Assembly: GCF_022747945.1 (NCBI RefSeq)
Contig: NZ_JALDST010000001.1
Coordinates: 3,906,001-3,970,000, forward strand
Direction: 5' to 3'
Source of the DNA: Micromonospora sp. R77
Lineage (GTDB): Bacteria; Actinomycetota; Actinomycetes; Mycobacteriales; Micromonosporaceae
Length of the DNA: 64,000 nt
Below, piece after piece: positions 24,074-33,298 of this stretch; positions within the stretch are counted from its first letter, which is position 1, and every line of letters begins with the position of its first letter. A program made the position numbers and the translations under genes. The notes under the pieces were generated by a model. That model searched no databases. It was not told the origin of the DNA and saw only the letters and a program-made list of their open reading frames with translations.

Positions 24074-25015
24074 ATGATCCGGTCGGTGCGACACCTGGCC
24101 ATGGCGTGTCTCGGTTTGACGCTGCTAGGTGGCTGTACCGGGCCGGCCACCCGGGCGGCGTCGTCCCGATCGGCGCCGCCGTCGAGCCCCACTCCTTCCG
24201 CGAGCCGGACACGGCCACTCGGGCCCACGCCGTTGACCAGGGCGGTCGCCCGGCTCAAGGCCGAGCCCCGTACCGCCGCCACCGTCATCATCGCCCTGAC
24301 CTGCGACGGCCGGCACCGGATCGAGTTGCGGGGCGGCGGTGAGGCGGCCGCCGGCCGGGCCATGCGGGTGAGCTACCGGCAGAACGACGCGGTCGGCGAG
24401 CCGGTGCCCGGTGGCGAGGTGCTCATCGTCGACGGGACCAGTTGGCAGCGCTGGGACGGGGTGGGTCCGAGGTCGGGTGGCGGGTACTGGCCGCTCGACG
24501 CCCCGGAACCGCTGCGCCAGCCCGATTCGCGCACCCTGATCCCCGGCCAGTGGTACGGGCCGGCGGCGCTGCCGTTGGTGGACCCGCTGCTGCTGATCGA
24601 GGACGCGCCGACCGTTCCGGTCTCGTCCAGGTCACCCGTGCCGGGGGCGGACGGCGCTGTCACCGCGTACACCTTTCACCGGGATCTGCGCGGCGGCCCG
24701 GTCGGGCCGCGGCTGGCCGGCTGGGCGCGGGCGACGGGCACCACCGCCGTGGACGTCACCCTCTGGGCCGATGCGACCGGCCGGCCCCGGCGGTACGCGG
24801 TGACCGGGCGGGGTGACTGCGCGACCACGGCGGACATCGTCTACCGGGCCGCCGACCCGAAGGTGCACCTCCTGCCGCCGCGGCCGGACCAGCTCCGTCC
24901 GAGCGCCCGGGCGGCCACCCCGCCGCCGGCCGACAGCGGGCCGACGGCGGGAGACACCCCTGTTACAGCACCAGATCCAGCAGGAGGACCCCGGCGAACC
25001 CGACGACCGAGATGA
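24074..25015 (+). CDS. Putative secreted lipoprotein
   Basis: 313 residues. The type II signal peptide has the lipobox LLGGC with the modified cysteine at residue 21, then a Ser/Pro-rich linker. The mature domain (about residues 50-270) is beta-rich, with EVLIVDGTSWQRWDG and AVDVTLWADATGRPRRYAVT, reminiscent of LppX/LprG-type lipid-binding lipoproteins, but this resemblance is weak. The C-terminal 40 residues are Pro/Arg-rich and overlap the convergent permease gene by 53 bases. An earlier stop is not available in this frame. Confidence 0.7.
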   Translation: MIRSVRHLAMACLGLTLLGGCTGPATRAASSRSAPPSSPTPSASRTRPLGPTPLTRAVARLKAEPRTAATVIIALTCDGRHRIELRGGGEAAAGRAMRVSYRQNDAVGEPVPGGEVLIVDGTSWQRWDGVGPRSGGGYWPLDAPEPLRQPDSRTLIPGQWYGPAALPLVDPLLLIEDAPTVPVSSRSPVPGADGAVTAYTFHRDLRGGPVGPRLAGWARATGTTAVDVTLWADATGRPRRYAVTGRGDCATTADIVYRAADPKVHLLPPRPDQLRPSARAATPPPADSGPTAGDTPVTAPDPAGGPRRTRRPR

Positions 25016-26489
25016 TCGTCTCCATCACCGACCAGCTCTTGATGGTCTGCCCGACGGTCAGCCCGAAGTACTCCTTGACCAGCCAGAAGCCGGCGTCGTT
25101 GACGTGTGAGAAGAAGAGCGAGCCGCAGCCGACGGCGAGGGCCAGCAGTGCCACCTCCGGTCCCTGGAGGGTGGCCGCGAGGGGCGCGACGATGCCGGCG
25201 GCGGTGATGGTGGCGACGGTGGCCGAGCCGGTCGCCACCCGGATGCCGACGGCGACCAGCCAGCCCAGCAGCAGCGGGGACAGGTTGGCGTTCTTGGCGG
25301 CGTCGGCCACCAGGTTGCCGACGCCGGCGTCGACGAGCACCTGCTTGAATCCGCCGCCGGCGGCGACGATCAGCAGGATGCCGGCGATCGCCGGGAGTGA
25401 ACCGCCGAGGAAGCCGGAGACCTGGCTGCGGCTGAAGCCGGTGCGGTAACCGAGGAAGATCATCGCGAAGATGACGCCGGCGAGCAGGGCGACGATCGGC
25501 GTACCGACGATGTCGAGCGCCTTGCGGCCGCCGGTGCCCTCGGCGAGGGTCAGTTCCCCGATCGCGCGCAGCAGCATCAGCACCACCGGCAGCAGCACGG
25601 TGACCACCGCCGCCCACAGCGCGGGCCCGCGCCGGGAGCGGACGTCCGGGGCCTCGTCGATCGGCTCGCCGGGGCGACCGGCACCGGGGTTGACCAGGTC
25701 GTCCTCGGTGACCAGGTCACCGTCGGCGTCGACCGGCCCCCGGCCGGGGGTGGTGGGCCGCCGGTCCCCGGTGACCGAGACCGGCCGCCGGGTCGGCAGC
25801 AGCGCCTCGGGCGCGGTGGCCGGCACGTAGCGGGCGATGAAGTTGCCGAACACCGGACCGGCGATGATCACCGTCGGGATGGCGACCAGCAGGCCCAGCG
25901 CGAGGGTCTGGCCGAGGTTCGCGCCGAGCGCGTCGATCGCGACCAGCGGGCCCGGGTGCGGCGGCACCAGGCCGTGCAGCACCGACAGACCGGCCAGCGC
26001 CGGAATGCCGATCTTCATCAGGGGTACGTCGACCCGCCGGGACACCAGCAGCACGATCGGGACCAGCAGCACCACGCCGACCTCGAAGAAGAGCGGCAGC
26101 CCGATCAGCGCGGCGACCCCGGCCATCGCCCAGGGCAGGGCGCCGCCGGAGACCCGGGTGACCACCCGTTCGACGATGCCGTCCGCGCCGCCGGACTCGG
26201 CGAGCAGACCACCGATCATCGCACCGAGGGCGATCAGCAGACCCACGCCGCCGACGGTGGAGCCGACGCCGCCGCTGAACGAGGTGACGATCTTGTCGGG
26301 GGTCACGCCGGCGACCACGCCGAGCACGGCCGCGCCGAGGATCAGGGCGAGGAACGGGTGCACCTTGCCCCAGGCGATGAGGAGCACCACCGCGGCGATG
26401 CCCAGCAGGGCCGCGATGACCAGTTGGGTGTTGCCGGCGTTCGTCAGTGGTTCCGCCGGTGCGGCGAGCAGTGTGACCACGGCTATCAC
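24963..26489 (-). CDS. Gluconate:H+ symporter (GntP family)
   Basis: About 508 residues with some 12-14 transmembrane segments. Family features include WGKVHPFLALILGAAVLGVV near the start, GGVGSTVGGVGLLIALGAMIGG, LPLFFEVGVVLL and LFFSHVNDAGFWLVKEYFGL near the end. It imports gluconate or a related sugar acid. A hydrophilic loop of about 60 residues between the two halves is longer than usual. The start is uncertain: the GTG at 26489 is used, with a second GTG at 26480 better spaced from the GAAGG motif. It lies 37 bases after the kinase gene, forming an uptake-and-phosphorylation operon. Confidence 0.88.
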   Translation of the reverse strand: MIAVVTLLAAPAEPLTNAGNTQLVIAALLGIAAVVLLIAWGKVHPFLALILGAAVLGVVAGVTPDKIVTSFSGGVGSTVGGVGLLIALGAMIGGLLAESGGADGIVERVVTRVSGGALPWAMAGVAALIGLPLFFEVGVVLLVPIVLLVSRRVDVPLMKIGIPALAGLSVLHGLVPPHPGPLVAIDALGANLGQTLALGLLVAIPTVIIAGPVFGNFIARYVPATAPEALLPTRRPVSVTGDRRPTTPGRGPVDADGDLVTEDDLVNPGAGRPGEPIDEAPDVRSRRGPALWAAVVTVLLPVVLMLLRAIGELTLAEGTGGRKALDIVGTPIVALLAGVIFAMIFLGYRTGFSRSQVSGFLGGSLPAIAGILLIVAAGGGFKQVLVDAGVGNLVADAAKNANLSPLLLGWLVAVGIRVATGSATVATITAAGIVAPLAATLQGPEVALLALAVGCGSLFFSHVNDAGFWLVKEYFGLTVGQTIKSWSVMETIISVVGFAGVLLLDLVL

Positions 26490-26526
26490 GACCTTCGGTA
26501 GTCGTCCGGGCGAGTGGGCCGGGCGA

Positions 26527-28065
26527 TCACATGGGTGGGGCGGTGGGTGGTGGTTCCGGCGGCAGGCTCGGCGCCAGCCGCCGCAGTGACGCGAACGTGG
26601 GTACGAGGGCGTCGTACAGCTCGGAGAAGAGCGGGAGCAGGGCGGCGTAGACGGCTGCCGAGGCGGGGTCGGGGCGTACCGTCTCGTCGATCTCGACCAG
26701 GTCGGCGGCGACATCGATGGAGGTGATCAGGCCGAGGGCCTGCATGCCGAGCAGGGCCGCGCCGAAGCTGGACCCCTCGTGGCCGGCGGGGAAGCGGACC
26801 GGCATGCCGAGCGCGTCGGCGAGGATCTGCCGCCACAGCGGGCTGCGGGCGAAGCCGCCGCTGGCGCGTACCTCGCGGACCTCGTTGCCGGCCGCGCGGA
26901 CCGAGGCCAGCACCAGGGCGAGCTGCTGGCAGACCCCCTCCAGCGCGGCCCGGACCAGGTGCTCGCGGCGGTGGCCGTGGGTCAACCCGACGTACGCGCC
27001 GCGCGGCAGCGCGCTCCAGTGCGGTGCGCGTTCGCTGAGCAGATACGGCAGCATGATCAGCCCACCCGAGCCGACGGGTGCCCGGGCGGCCAGTTCCAGC
27101 AGTTCCTCCTCGGCGTGCTCGCCGAGTTCGGGGGCGAGCGCGTCGCCGGCCCACTGGAGCACGATGCCGCCGTTGTTGATGGCGCCGCCGACCACCCAGC
27201 GGTCCTCGGTGAGCGCATAGCAGAAGACGCCGCCCAGCGGGTCGACGGCGGGGCGTTCCACGGCCACCCGCATCGCCCCGGAGGTGCCGATCGAGCAGGC
27301 CACCACGCCGGGTTTCACCGCGCCGAGCCCCAGGTTGGCCAGCGGCCCGTCGCCGGCACCCACCACCAGCGGGGTGTCGGCGGGCAGCCCGGTCGCCTCG
27401 GCCGCGGCGGCGGTCAGCCCCGGCAGCACGGTGGTCGTGGGCACCAGCTGCGGCAGCTGCTCCTCGGTGACGCCGGCGACGCGGAGCGCCCCGGCGTCCC
27501 AGGTCAGCGTGTGGATGTTCATGAGGCCGGTGGCGGAGGCGACGGAGTGGTCGGTGACCAGCGTCTCGGTCAGTCGCAGCAGCACGTAGTCCTTGATGCC
27601 GACCCAGTGCGCGACCCGTTCGAAGAGCTTCGGTTCCTGCTCGGCGAACCAGACCAGCTTCGGCAGCGGTGCCATCGGGTGCACCGGGGTGCCGGTACGC
27701 CGGTGCAGCGCCAGCCCGGACGGTACGGCCCGCATCCGTTCGGCCTGTGCGCTGGCCCGGGAGTCGGCCCAGGTCACCGACCGGGTGAGCGGCACGCCGT
27801 CGGGGTCCAGCCCGATCAGACTGTGCATGGCGGTGCTGAACGACAGTCCGGCGATGGGTGCGGCCAGTTCGGTGACCACCGCGCGGACGCACTCCAGCAC
27901 CGCGTCGAGGATCAGTTCCGGGTCCTGCTCGGCATACCCGGGGTGCGGCTCGTCCAGCGGGTAGCCGGCGGAGTGGCTGGCGAGTTGCCGCCCGTCGGTG
28001 TCGTACGCGACCGCCTTGGTGCTGGTGGTGCCGATGTCGACGCCCACCACGACGGTCGGGTCCAC
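26527..28065 (-). CDS. gntK: Gluconokinase (FGGY carbohydrate kinase)
   Basis: 512 residues with the two actin-like domains of FGGY kinases. The phosphate-1 loop is GVDIGTTSTKAVAYD, the catalytic Asp probably lies in the segment VVGAGDGPLANLG, and the adenosine motif region is VRASGGFARSPLWRQILAD. It resembles actinobacterial gluconokinases and is followed by a GntP permease, so gluconate 6-phosphate formation is the likely reaction, feeding the pentose phosphate pathway. Specificity within FGGY is set by context. No linked GntR repressor gene is seen nearby. Confidence 0.85.
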   Translation of the reverse strand: MDPTVVVGVDIGTTSTKAVAYDTDGRQLASHSAGYPLDEPHPGYAEQDPELILDAVLECVRAVVTELAAPIAGLSFSTAMHSLIGLDPDGVPLTRSVTWADSRASAQAERMRAVPSGLALHRRTGTPVHPMAPLPKLVWFAEQEPKLFERVAHWVGIKDYVLLRLTETLVTDHSVASATGLMNIHTLTWDAGALRVAGVTEEQLPQLVPTTTVLPGLTAAAAEATGLPADTPLVVGAGDGPLANLGLGAVKPGVVACSIGTSGAMRVAVERPAVDPLGGVFCYALTEDRWVVGGAINNGGIVLQWAGDALAPELGEHAEEELLELAARAPVGSGGLIMLPYLLSERAPHWSALPRGAYVGLTHGHRREHLVRAALEGVCQQLALVLASVRAAGNEVREVRASGGFARSPLWRQILADALGMPVRFPAGHEGSSFGAALLGMQALGLITSIDVAADLVEIDETVRPDPASAAVYAALLPLFSELYDALVPTFASLRRLAPSLPPEPPPTAPPM

Positions 28066-28334
28066 GGCTCCGCCTCCTCGCGCACCGGTGGCGGTGGCTC
28101 CGGTGCCACCGCGCTGCGGCTGACGTTACCGACGGCCGGGGGTGCCCGCACGGTGAAGCGGGGCGGTCGAGATCGTCGGCCGGCGAGCCGGAATCGACGC
28201 AGGCTTTTCCGACTATCGTTCGGGTCAATCAGCCGATCGGTCAGATTGGCGACTTAAGCGTGTCTTATGGCCCTTACGCCCCAGTTGACGTGATTGACAC
28301 CCCGGATGGTGGCTCGCGCGGCGGAGGAGTCGGC

Positions 28335-29491
28335 GTGGCGAAGACTGATTCGACGGGTTCCACGTGGCGGTACCGGTGGGCGCACCGGCAGAACGAGCGG
28401 CGGCAACGGTCCTTCCGCGACGCCGAGCAGGCGTGGCGGCGCCGCGAGGACGAGCTGCGGCGGCTGCGTACCCTCGCCGGGTCCTTCCGGGGCTCCGCCG
28501 ACGCGGGCGCCGGACTGCCGATGGAGCTGGCCCCCGGCGAGCTGGTCTTCTGGGCGCTGCCGGCGGCGCAGCTGGTCGAGGTGCGGCACACCGCCGTGCT
28601 GCCCGCCCCCGAGCTGACCGTCGACCCGGAGCCGGCGGCGGTGCGCCCGCGCCGCCCGGAGGGTGTCCGGGTCACCGACGCGGGGCTCGCGGTGCTCACC
28701 AACCGTCGGCTGGTCCTGCTCGGTGGGCGCGGCCGGCGCGACTGGGCGTACGGGAGGATGACCGGGCTGGCCCACGACCCGGCGGCGCCGGTGACCCTGA
28801 TTCAGGTGCTGGACCGGCGCCGCGCCTCGGGTCTGCTGCTGCCGACCGGTGCGGTCGCCGACTTCCGGTTCAAGCTCACCCTGGCCTTCGCCGACGCGAT
28901 CGAGCAGCGCGCCGCGGTGGTCGGCCAGCTCGACGAGCTGATCGCCGAGCACGGGCAGACCCGGCCGTTCCGGCCGGAGATCGCCACCCCGGCGCAGGCC
29001 CGGCGGCTGGCGCTGGTGCCCGGCGGCCGGCGTACCGTCGCCGTGGGGGCGGCCCTCGCGTTGATCGTGCCGGCGATGCTCTTCGAGTCGGACCCGCCGG
29101 TCCGGCCCGGCTCCGACGTCGCCTCCGCCGCGACCCCGGCCGCCACCGCCACGCCCCGGCCGGCGGCCGGGTCGGCGCCCCGGCCGTCCGGAAGCCCGGC
29201 AGGCGCCCCGCCGCCGCACCGACCGCGTCACCGTCCCGCGTCGCCGCACCGCAGCCGGGCGTCGCGGGACGCTGCGGCGCCCCGGTCAACCCCTTCGGGT
29301 ACGACTACTGCGGCGGCACCCGGATCCGCCGGCCCGCCGACCGGGTCTGCGCCTTCTTCGCCTGCGCGCCGGGTTTCTGGGCCGGCCGGGGCTATCTGGT
29401 GCAGTGCCGGGACGGGCACGTCAGCCTGACCGGCGGCCGGCCCGAGGTCTGCGCCGCCCAGCGCGGCGTGCTTCGCACCGTGTGGGGCTGA
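28335..29491 (+). pseudogene. Conserved protein with Cys-rich C-terminal domain, interrupted by a frameshift
   Basis: The first frame (28335 to about 29210, GTG start with GGAGG 8 bases upstream) encodes a soluble domain, then one hydrophobic helix (VAVGAALALIVPAM) and a Pro/Ala linker. The expected C-terminal domain continues only in another frame: GRCGAPVNPFGYDYCGGTRI, CAFFACAPGFW, YLVQCRDGHVSLTGG, with six cysteines, a module I know from actinobacterial secreted proteins. The switch lies near 29200-29230 in GC-rich linker DNA and equals one missing base. Either a pseudogene, a sequence error, or a -1 recoding site. The function is unknown. Confidence 0.7.
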
Positions 29492-29497
29492 CCCGGC

Positions 29498-29929
29498 TCA
29501 GCCGCCGAGTTCGGGGACGGTGAGGGTGCCGTCCGTGGCGAGGGGGAAACCCGGGTTCCAGGCGATCTCCCACAGGTGACCGTCCGGGTCGGTGAAGCAG
29601 CCCGCGTAGCCGCCGTAGAACGTCTCTCGGGCCGGTCGGGTGACCGTCGCGCCCGCGTCGGCCGCCCGGTGCAGGATCTCGTCGACCTCCGCCCGGCTGC
29701 GGACGTTCTGCGCCAGGCTCAGGCCGCCGAAGCCGTCGCCGCCGGAGTCGGTCAGGCCGGCGTCGTCGGCCAGTTTGTCGCGTCCCCAGAGCACCAGCGC
29801 GAGGCCGCCGGCCTGGAAGAAGACGGTCTCCTCAACCTCCTGCCCGCGCCAGCCGAGCCGCTCGTAGAAGGCGCGGGCCCGCCCCACGTCGGCCACGCCG
29901 AGGGTGACCAGGCTGATCCGTTGCTCCAT
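29498..29929 (-). CDS. VOC family protein
   Basis: 143 residues, one glyoxalase-fold domain: ISLVTLGVADVGRARAFYER, then FFQAGGLALVLWGRDKLADD and the closing CFTDPDGHLWEIAWNPGFPL. The C-terminal Glu of LWEIAWNP is at the metal-ligand position. Substrate unknown. Intact, although its neighbours are frameshifted. Confidence 0.85.
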   Translation of the reverse strand: MEQRISLVTLGVADVGRARAFYERLGWRGQEVEETVFFQAGGLALVLWGRDKLADDAGLTDSGGDGFGGLSLAQNVRSRAEVDEILHRAADAGATVTRPARETFYGGYAGCFTDPDGHLWEIAWNPGFPLATDGTLTVPELGG

Positions 29930-30021
29930 GGCCGGACCGTACCGCCCCCGGCCGACAGGACGTCCCTGCCTGGGGCGACGACCCGCCGGCCGGTCACCGC
30001 CGGGTCGTGCGGGAGAGCGGC

Positions 30022-30133
30022 GGTCCGGGTGGGCAGCAGCCCGGCAGTGCGAGCGGGCGGTAGGGCCGGGCGGGAGCAGCCCGGCGGTTCAGCGGGTGGG
30101 ACGGCCGAGCGGGAGCAGGCCGGCGAGGACGAG
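30022..30133. repeat. Degenerate ~39-40-bp tandem repeat, three units
   Basis: Three successive units share the core CGGGNGGGMGCAGSCCGGC followed by a GAGCGGG-like end (near 30022, 30063 and 30102). The third unit runs into the 3' end of the membrane-protein gene, whose last residues (LLPLGRPTR) are encoded by it. Divergence is considerable, so this is an old duplication. Confidence 0.35.
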
Positions 30134-30664
30134 CGCGGCGCCGATCGGCAGCAGGTCCAGCTCGACGGCGATCGCGGCGAAGCCGACGAAGACCGCCCCG
30201 GGCGACCACGCCGGCAGCAGTCGGGGCTGGACGAGGGCGGCCCGGACCAGCAGGACGAGCAGGCCCACCTCGAACAGTGCCGGCCCGCCGACCAGCACCA
30301 CATCGGACGGTGGCACGGCGTCGGCGAAGCCGGCGAAGATGTCGCCGAGGATCACCCGGACGAACGCCGCCGCGCCGACCAGCCCGGTGACGGTGGCCGC
30401 CTCGGTGAGCGCCCGCTGTCGGGGTGAGGCGGCGAGCAGCAGGCCCCGCAGTCCCAGGATGACCGCGCCGAAGAGCACCACGCCGAGCAGGAAGAGGCTG
30501 TGCCCGGTCAGCCAGGCCCAGCCCTGCTTGTCGCGCGCGCCGTCCCAGCTGTCGATCAGGCGCAGGATGCCGTAGCCGAGCAGGAGCAGGGACGCGGTCA
30601 CGGCCGCCGGCCGTAACCAGGGGTACGCGGCGCGGGCGGCGACCCGGGAATCGGTGGTGATCAT
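30089..30664 (-). CDS. Multi-pass membrane protein of unknown function
   Basis: 191 residues with five or six hydrophobic helices: AAVTASLLLLGYGILRLID, LFLLGVVLFGAVILGLRGLL, AATVTGLVGAAAFVRVIL, FEVGLLVLLVRAALV and the C-terminal ALVLAGLLPLG. No charged catalytic motif. It resembles uncharacterised actinobacterial integral membrane proteins. Confidence 0.7.
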   Translation of the reverse strand: MITTDSRVAARAAYPWLRPAAVTASLLLLGYGILRLIDSWDGARDKQGWAWLTGHSLFLLGVVLFGAVILGLRGLLLAASPRQRALTEAATVTGLVGAAAFVRVILGDIFAGFADAVPPSDVVLVGGPALFEVGLLVLLVRAALVQPRLLPAWSPGAVFVGFAAIAVELDLLPIGAALVLAGLLPLGRPTR

Positions 30665-30795
30665 TGGGTCAGCCTGGCAGTGGCGGTACGTCGGGACATC
30701 GGGGGTGAACCCGTAGCGCCCCCGGAGTGTCGTCCCCGGTGCCGCCTCGGGGTTAACCGCTCGCCCGCCGACCGCCGTGGCGCTACCGTCCCCGG

Positions 30796-31979
30796 GTGTC
30801 CCGTACCGTGACCCTCGCCCTGGTCGACGCCGAGGGTGTGCCGCTGGGCAGTCTGCCCCCGTACGACGTGCCGGAGCCCTGGTGGCAGGAGGTCGGCTCG
30901 GTGGTCACCGAGGCCCGGCGGCGGCACGACCTCGACGTGGTGGTGCTGCGGCTGCTCTCGGCGGACCCGCCGAAGCCACCCGGCGGCCACCTCACCTACC
31001 TCGCGCAGGTCACCGAGTCGCCGGTCGTGCCCCTGAGCCCGCCGACGTTCGACGTGTCGAAGGAGCCGCTGCGCGCCGCCTGGGCTCGGCCGGGCGGCCC
31101 GGCGCGCAGCCTCGCCTGGGCCACTGAGGAGCTGCGCCGGCTCGGCCGGCCGGTGACCGGTGTCGCGCAGCAGCGCGCCTGGAACCTGTCGGCGATCTGG
31201 CGGCTCGACGGCGAGTGGGGCAGTGCCTGGCTGAAGCAGGTGCCGCCCTTCTTCCGTCACGAGGCGGTGGTGCTGCGCCGGCTCGCCGGCTCCGGCTCCA
31301 CCCCCACCCTGCTCGCCGCCGACGACTCGGGCCGGATGCTGCTGGACCACGTGCCCGGCGAGGACCGGTACGCGGCCGACGTCGACGAACGCGCCGCGAT
31401 CGCCGTCGACCACCACGCCCTCCAGGTGCGTGCCGCCGCCGACGTCGCGGGGCTGGTCGCGGCCGGCGTACCCGATCGGCGGGTGCCGGCGCTGGCCGGC
31501 TGGATCCGGACGATGCTCGCCCCGCACGACGTATCCGTCGTGGCCGGTCTCCTGGCCGATCTGGACGACCGCCTCGACGAGGTACGCCGCTGCGGCCTGC
31601 CGGACACCCTCGTCCACGGCGACCTGCACCCGGGCAACGTCCGCGGCGAAGGCGGGCGGCGGGTCGTCATCGACTGGGGGGACTCGTTCGTCGGCCATCC
31701 CGCCTTCGACCTGCTGCAACTCACCGACACCCTCGACCCGGCGGCGGCCGGCCGGCGGCCGGCCGGCTGACGGCGGAGTGGACCGCGCGGTGGCGGGCCG
31801 ACGCGCCCGGCTGCGACCCCGAGCGGGCGGTGGCGCTGCTCCGGCCGGTCGCCCCACTGCGGACGGCCGCCGTGTACGCGATGTTCCTCGCCGGAATCGA
31901 GCCGAGCGAACACCCCTTCCACGTCCATGACGTGCCGGCCTGCCTGCGACAAGCGGCGGCGCTTGTATCAACCAATTGA
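30796..31979 (+). pseudogene. Aminoglycoside phosphotransferase-like kinase, frameshifted by an 11-bp duplication
   Basis: The first frame ends at 31770 but contains the kinase core: Brenner-type loop VHGDLHPGN (H274-N282) and the metal-binding VIDWGDSFVGHPAFDLL. The natural C-terminus (TAEWTARWRADAPG... to PACLRQAAALVSTN) continues in another frame to 31979. Deleting one copy of the 11-bp tandem repeat at 31746-31767 joins the two frames exactly. The catalytic residues precede the break, so a truncated kinase could still be made. The APH fold covers many small-molecule kinases; resistance is not implied. Confidence 0.8.
31746..31767 (+). repeat. Perfect 11-bp tandem duplication disrupting the kinase gene
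   Basis: GGCCGGCCGGC occurs at 31746-31756 and again at 31757-31767. Removing one copy gives the readable junction AAAGRLTAEWT. It is self-complementary GC-rich sequence prone to slippage. Confidence 0.9.
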
Positions 31980-32029
31980 CACAACGATCGCGGTCGGCGA
32001 TGCTCCTTGTGTCAAACGACTGATACAAG
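31962..32029 (+). promoter_or_regulatory. Two palindromic operators built of four TTGTRTCA half-sites
   Basis: Left operator 31962-31984 pairs CTTGTATCA with TTGACACAA; right operator 32007-32029 pairs TTGTGTCAA with TGATACAAG. The whole 23-bp left arm is also an imperfect inverted repeat of the right one, 22 bases apart. A TTGACA hexamer (31976-31981) lies inside the left operator. The site is 15 bases ahead of a membrane-protein gene coupled to a YtrA-type GntR regulator, the probable binder. The left operator overlaps the end of the kinase gene. Confidence 0.7.
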
Positions 32030-32043
32030 CCGGGAGTGGCGAC

Positions 32044-32906
32044 ATGGCGATCGCGCTGGCCCTCGGACCCGTACTCGGGTTCCTGATCGTGGCCGTGCTG
32101 GCCCGACCTTCGGCGGAGGCCACCGCCGCGCCCGCCGCCGTCCGGCGGACCGTCCTGCGCTGGCGGTGGGCCGGGCTGCTGCTCGGCCTGCTCGTCGCCG
32201 CCGTCGCCTGGGACCGGGACCCGCTGGGCCGGGGCGTGCTGCTCGCCGCGCCGCTGCTCGCGCTCTGCGTGCTCGCCGGCGTGGTCGTCGGGGAGACCCG
32301 CGCGGTCCGCCCCGCTGGCATCACCCGCCGGGCCGCCCTGGAGACCCGCCAGGTCCGCGACTACCTGCCGCGCGTTCCCGGGTGGACGGTCGCCGCCGCC
32401 GGCACCACCCTCACCGCCCTGCTGGCCGCGACCACCACCGCCGCCTCCGCCGACGACCTGGGCCGCGCCGGCCGCTCCCTGGCGTACGACTGCGGCCGGT
32501 TCGCCGGCTGCACGGCCCTTGGGCCGGCTCGTTCTACAGCCTGCCGCTGGCCGTCGTGGTCGGCGTCGGAGCGCTGCTCGCCGCACTGGCGCTGCACCGG
32601 GTGGTCGGCCGGCCCCGCCCGCAGGACGCCGCCGGTGACCTCGTACCCGACGACGCCGAGCGGCGGCGCTCCGCAGCGGCCGTCACCGGCGCCACCGGCC
32701 TGCTGGTCACCGTCCCGCTGATCGGTGTCTCCCTGGTCACCGCCCTCGGCCTGCTGGCCAGCCCGTGCCGGCCGACGTGGTGGACGGCGACCGCCTGGCT
32801 GCTGCTCCTGCTGATCCCCGGCTGGCTCGCGCTGCTCGGCTGGAGCGGGGCCGCCCTGCTGACCGCCGGCACTCGGCCGGCCCGACCCGTCCCGGCGGCG
32901 GCGTGA
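32044..32906 (+). pseudogene. Multi-pass membrane protein of a GntR-controlled unit, frameshifted
   Basis: The first frame (ATG 32044, GGGAG upstream) gives three helices and reaches CGRFAGCTA near 32515; the rest, GPWAGSFYSLPLAVVVGVGA through to a C-terminal VPAAA with three or four more helices, lies in another frame ending at 32906. The break lies at 32505-32525, a GC run, and equals one lost base. Joined, the protein has about 287 residues and six or seven helices. Its stop overlaps the GntR start as GTGA. Function unknown; such partners of YtrA-type regulators are often export or envelope-stress proteins. Confidence 0.75.
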
Positions 32907-33291
32907 GCACGCCTCCGACCCTCCAGGTCAGCGCCGACGACCCGACCCCGCCCTACGAGCAGCTGCGTCGGCAGCTCACCGAACTCATCGACGCCGGGGT
33001 GCTCACGCCCGGGGACCGGCTGCCCCCGCTGCGGCAGCTCGCCGGTGACCTCGGCCTCGCCGTCGGCACCGTCGCCCGGACCTACCGAGAGCTGGAAGCC
33101 GGCGGGCTGGTCCGGTCCCGCCGAGGCGGCGGCACCCGGGTCGCCGAGCGGGCCGCCCCGAGCCCGCCGACGAGCGCCGCCGCGTGCTGGACCGGCACGC
33201 CGCCGCCTACCTGCGGCAGGCGCTGCTGCTCGGGGCGGACCGGGAGACGACCCTCGACGCCGTCCGGCGGGCCTGGGCCGCCCAGGGGTGA
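32903..33291 (+). pseudogene. GntR-family regulator (YtrA type), frameshifted near the C-terminus
   Basis: The winged helix is intact: PPYEQLRRQLTELIDAGVLT, RLPPLRQLAGDLGLAVGTVA, then RTYRELEAGGLVRSRRGGGT. YtrA-type regulators have only a short helical tail for dimerisation; here that tail (ERRRVLDRHAAAYLRQALLL and on to RRAWAAQG, stop at 33291) is in another frame, the break lying at 33150-33168 as one lost base. Without the tail the first frame runs on into unrelated sequence. It probably represses its own unit through the operators at 31962-32029. Confidence 0.8.
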
Positions 33292-33298
33292 GCCCTGG

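Noticed and set aside
30022..30133. Tandem repeat considered as a minisatellite
   Set aside because: Only three units with many differences and varying length; listed only as a weak repeat.
30796..31979. Aminoglycoside resistance gene
   Set aside because: Only the general APH kinase fold is supported; the surrounding genes give no resistance context, and the fold serves many substrates.
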